Assembly (NCBI RefSeq): GCF_001949145.1
Contig: NW_019091538.1
Span: 305,948 to 369,947, forward strand
DNA: 64,000 nt
Direction: 5' to 3'
Source of the DNA: Acanthaster planci
Taxonomy: Eukaryota > Echinodermata > Asteroidea > Valvatida > Acanthasteridae
Shown: positions 61,354 through 64,000 of the stretch, in pieces
Layout: every line of letters begins with the position of its first letter
Position numbering within the stretch: the stretch's first letter is position 1
Notes under the pieces: generated by a model
The model's input: the letters and a program-made list of their open reading frames with translations, nothing else
Told to the model about the DNA's origin: nothing
Database searches by the model: none
Program-made: the position numbers and the translations under genes

Positions 61354-64000
61354 AAGCCCGTTTCGGACACGGCCTGACCTGACTAATACACGCGCATTTG
61401 AGGACAATTCTCGGAGATTTGTAAACTCTGTTCCTTGTGAACATTTTCGGAAAAAAACTCTATAACAGAAAGGTTTGGGTTGAACACGGGAGCCTTTCCA
61501 TCCCCCCTACGAATTCCGTATCACCGCCCCTAATCTTCCGTGAGGCCTCCAATGAATGTCTTTCTGGATTCTGCTCTGTAATCTGCACTCACTGGTACCT
61601 TTAAGACATGGGTTTAGCGGGGGAAAAACAGATATTCCGTTTTAGTTTTGCACTTTGTATGTGCAATTAATAGAACCTGGGGAAAAAATGAAACAATGAA
61701 GCCTTGTCCGAATCATCTGACGGAGGCCGCGAGCACACACGTCTATAGGATGGTGGCCGTAGCCGCTAGCAAGCGAAGGGCCACCTACGAGCGACAGGCG
61801 ACAATCAAACTGGTTGAACAAGCGCACTGTATAAAAGACTAAGGCAATTACACGTACTTGTAGACGACGTCTTACACTGCATCATTTCTCTAGGGAGAAA
61901 AAAAGAATCGACCGAATATTAACTCAGTACGTGGTGCTTGCACCATGGATATAACCGAGTGACTGGTATTGACGTGACATCCACGATAATTAAAGAGCTA
62001 GAAAATCGAACCCTGGCAGTCACCGAGGCCGTGTTACCGCAAGCTGGGATAAATAAAACAAGATAGCATACGATAAAGAAAATCATCCTGCTTTCTGACT
62101 TCAATTTATACTCCCCAAGACAAACTCGTAGTAAAAAAAAAAATCAGACTCTTTTCTTGGAAAGAACTTCAGGCGCAGGATAAAGTTCTCCGGCACGTGT
62201 AACCAGATCCCGTGAAAGGAAGATTTAGCCATTGTGCTTTAGTTTGTGTACGGAAAGAACAAACTTGGCTCAACGCTTTGATGTGTCGGGCGGTGTGGTA
62301 TATCCCTGACATCAAGTCCGTAGTTCTTCTTTAATTAACTCCCAGCATGCAAGATTCGTTCAAAGGCCTGTACCTCAGACACTGCACCGGCAACTTGCGA
62401 CCTGGGACCTATTTATGTCACGATGACTCAAGCTGTCCAAAGACGTCTTCTCAAGGTTTAAAATTATGACTTGAAATTAATATTTAATGTTCAAAGTCAA
62501 AACCCCGACGCAAGATGCAGGGCAGGCCTAAGACGTGGACTTTATTATTTCCTTTTGAGAAAATCCTCGAGAGCCACGTTTACAGCCTTCCTTCAAGTCG
62601 GGTTTTCCCCCAGCGTGTTGTGCCAAAAGAAATTTGGCTAACCGCCATTGACGGGAACTGTCTCAATCGTGGACGAATAACGAGGTTGCCGGGTAGTTAG
62701 AACCATTTTCAGGCCAGCTCGTGCATCGTGAGCGTAATCCTCAGCTTTTTGCCCCTGCATGGAGGAGAGTACCCTAACGGCCCACAGTAATATTTAAAAT
62801 TCATCATATTTGCTCGCAGTTTGGGTTCCGCAGTGTGAAACGAAAGGCCTTACAGGAAAAAAATTCGTTTTGCACTCTGCTGGCACAATAACTACATCAT
62901 TGACCTTTCTTCTGATTTTGTACTCCAAATGTCGGGTTTCAAAATCCGCATTAAAAAAAGCTCATGATAAGAAAAATTTATTCGGATCGGTAGTGGTACA
63001 TGTGCTCTGAACGAGACCAATAATGTTGGCAAGTATGTGTTTTCATACTGAAAGAATACCAGTACATAACAACTGCACACGCGAATCGTGTAAAGCGCCC
63101 TCAGTCTGCAAAATCGTCACGAAATGCAAGCTGATGAAATTCTCAGAACGTGAGTGTACTTGGCGTGCGGAGTTTAACGACAACTTCTTGCCGCTGCTAC
63201 TTCCAAATGAATACTTGCGTTGTAATGTCAACAAGTGTAAGAAGGAAATCTTAATTTCAGTACCTTTTTTGTGTCACTCATGTTATTTTTGTTTTTTTGT
63301 TACATACAAAGTTTGTGTAGCCTATCAGTCCAAAATTCCCTTTCCTGCCTTGAGAGGCGTTCCTTTTATAGTTTTATACAACCGAACAGTGGAATACTCG
63401 TGTGGGGGGGGGTGGTGCTCAGGAGCTTGAGGCCCCTGCCCGCGGTTTGATTTTCTTTCATTTTTTTCCTGCCAAACAAAGATACAACATACACCCAGTT
63501 CTGATATAGCTGTACATGCCAAAGTCCCCTGCGCAACGGGGGGGGTTAAGCATCGTGGCCTATTTTGGGGGTAAATTCTGGTCTGACCCCCCTCCCCACC
63601 TCTACGACAAATCCTGGGTGCGTCACTGCAACTGATAGGCAGATCTGAAGTCAGAAATTTTACTACTTTAATATAATAGCACAGAAGTGAGGATTGCCAA
63701 GTGTAATAGAATGTGAGTTATTGGAATTTCATATGTTTATTTTACTTTGTTTTAAGTGCCAAGCTTATTACAGAGCCATTAGCCTATGTACAGCCTACTC
63801 TGCATCAGGACAACAGTATTTGTTGAAAATTGATTACAATATTGTGGTTCGTCGAACTCGCATACGCCTTTGTTGTCGTAATTCAAGAAGCACAGCTCCA
63901 ACGAGTGAACAAAATCAAAAAGATTCGTTTTGCTTCTTGCCTGCTGTTTATGGCTCAAAGGCTGCAATTAGATTTCCATGGCTTGGGTCGGCAGGATCCC

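Larger units (their letters stand above)
58342..64000. other. Right-end stretch, repeats and unsupported ORFs
   Basis: G/C homopolymer runs (near 58620, 60885, 63405 and 63540), hAT-end-like words CAGTGGCAGACC (60859) and inverted CAGTGACGCACC (63618-63629), and the repeats at 59556 and 61277. The ORF at 63023-63430 (135 codons) runs into a repeat-like G tract and is not accepted as a gene. Confidence 0.45.

Noticed and set aside
63023-63430. 135-codon plus-strand Cys-containing frame
   Set aside because: No domain; it ends inside a G-rich repeat-like tract and contains a good donor (GTGAGT) in its middle. Kept only as background.

Overview
This is eukaryotic genomic DNA. The genes have many small exons with GT-AG junctions, the intergenic DNA is AT-rich, there is an assembly gap (N run, 2398-3344), and short palindromes built on TACATGTA are scattered throughout. 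The encoded proteins are closest to deuterostome/vertebrate families. Gene structure, the TACATGTA and aggcctac words, and the repeats suggest a marine invertebrate deuterostome, most likely an echinoderm; that is inference, since no species-diagnostic gene is present.

Layout. (1) 3972-14247, minus: a complete 14-coding-exon SLC37-family transporter, best matched to SLC37A3 (486 aa when spliced). (2) 16008-21922, minus: a 7-coding-exon FAM185A homologue (473 aa), in the same orientation. (3) 23722-26440, plus: a complete 3-coding-exon WASHC1 (WASH1, 475 aa), divergent from FAM185A with 1.8 kb between the start codons. (4) 28435-28580, minus: one well-formed orphan exon of an unidentified gene. 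(5) 37321-42624, minus: a complete 3-exon TUSC2/FUS1 homologue (117 aa). (6) 43-56 kb: mostly non-coding, with several candidate exons of unknown genes. The best is the 3' end of a putative membrane-protein gene at 53764-54799, minus. (7) 56666-57949, plus: an intact intronless 427-aa protein with a C-terminal MYND zinc finger that I could not assign to a named family. The rest (58-64 kb) is repeat-bearing sequence without a convincing gene.

Exon chains for genes 1, 2, 3 and 5 were assembled by hand. Every junction has an AG acceptor and GT donor, reading phase is kept throughout, and each chain ends at a stop codon where the family protein ends. The recognised genes are unrelated housekeeping or organelle genes: endolysosomal transport, endosomal actin, and probably mitochondrial proteins. 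There is no evidence that they form a pathway.

Non-genic DNA contains several hairpin-forming inverted repeats that look like miniature (MITE-type) elements: 1768-1914, 9041-9099, 27313-27464, 47817-48085 and 61277-61353. There is also a four-copy 33-bp minisatellite inside an SLC37A3 intron and a GTGTTA-rich element near 55.4 kb. I found no rRNA, tRNA or CRISPR array, and no convincing prokaryotic or viral operon.
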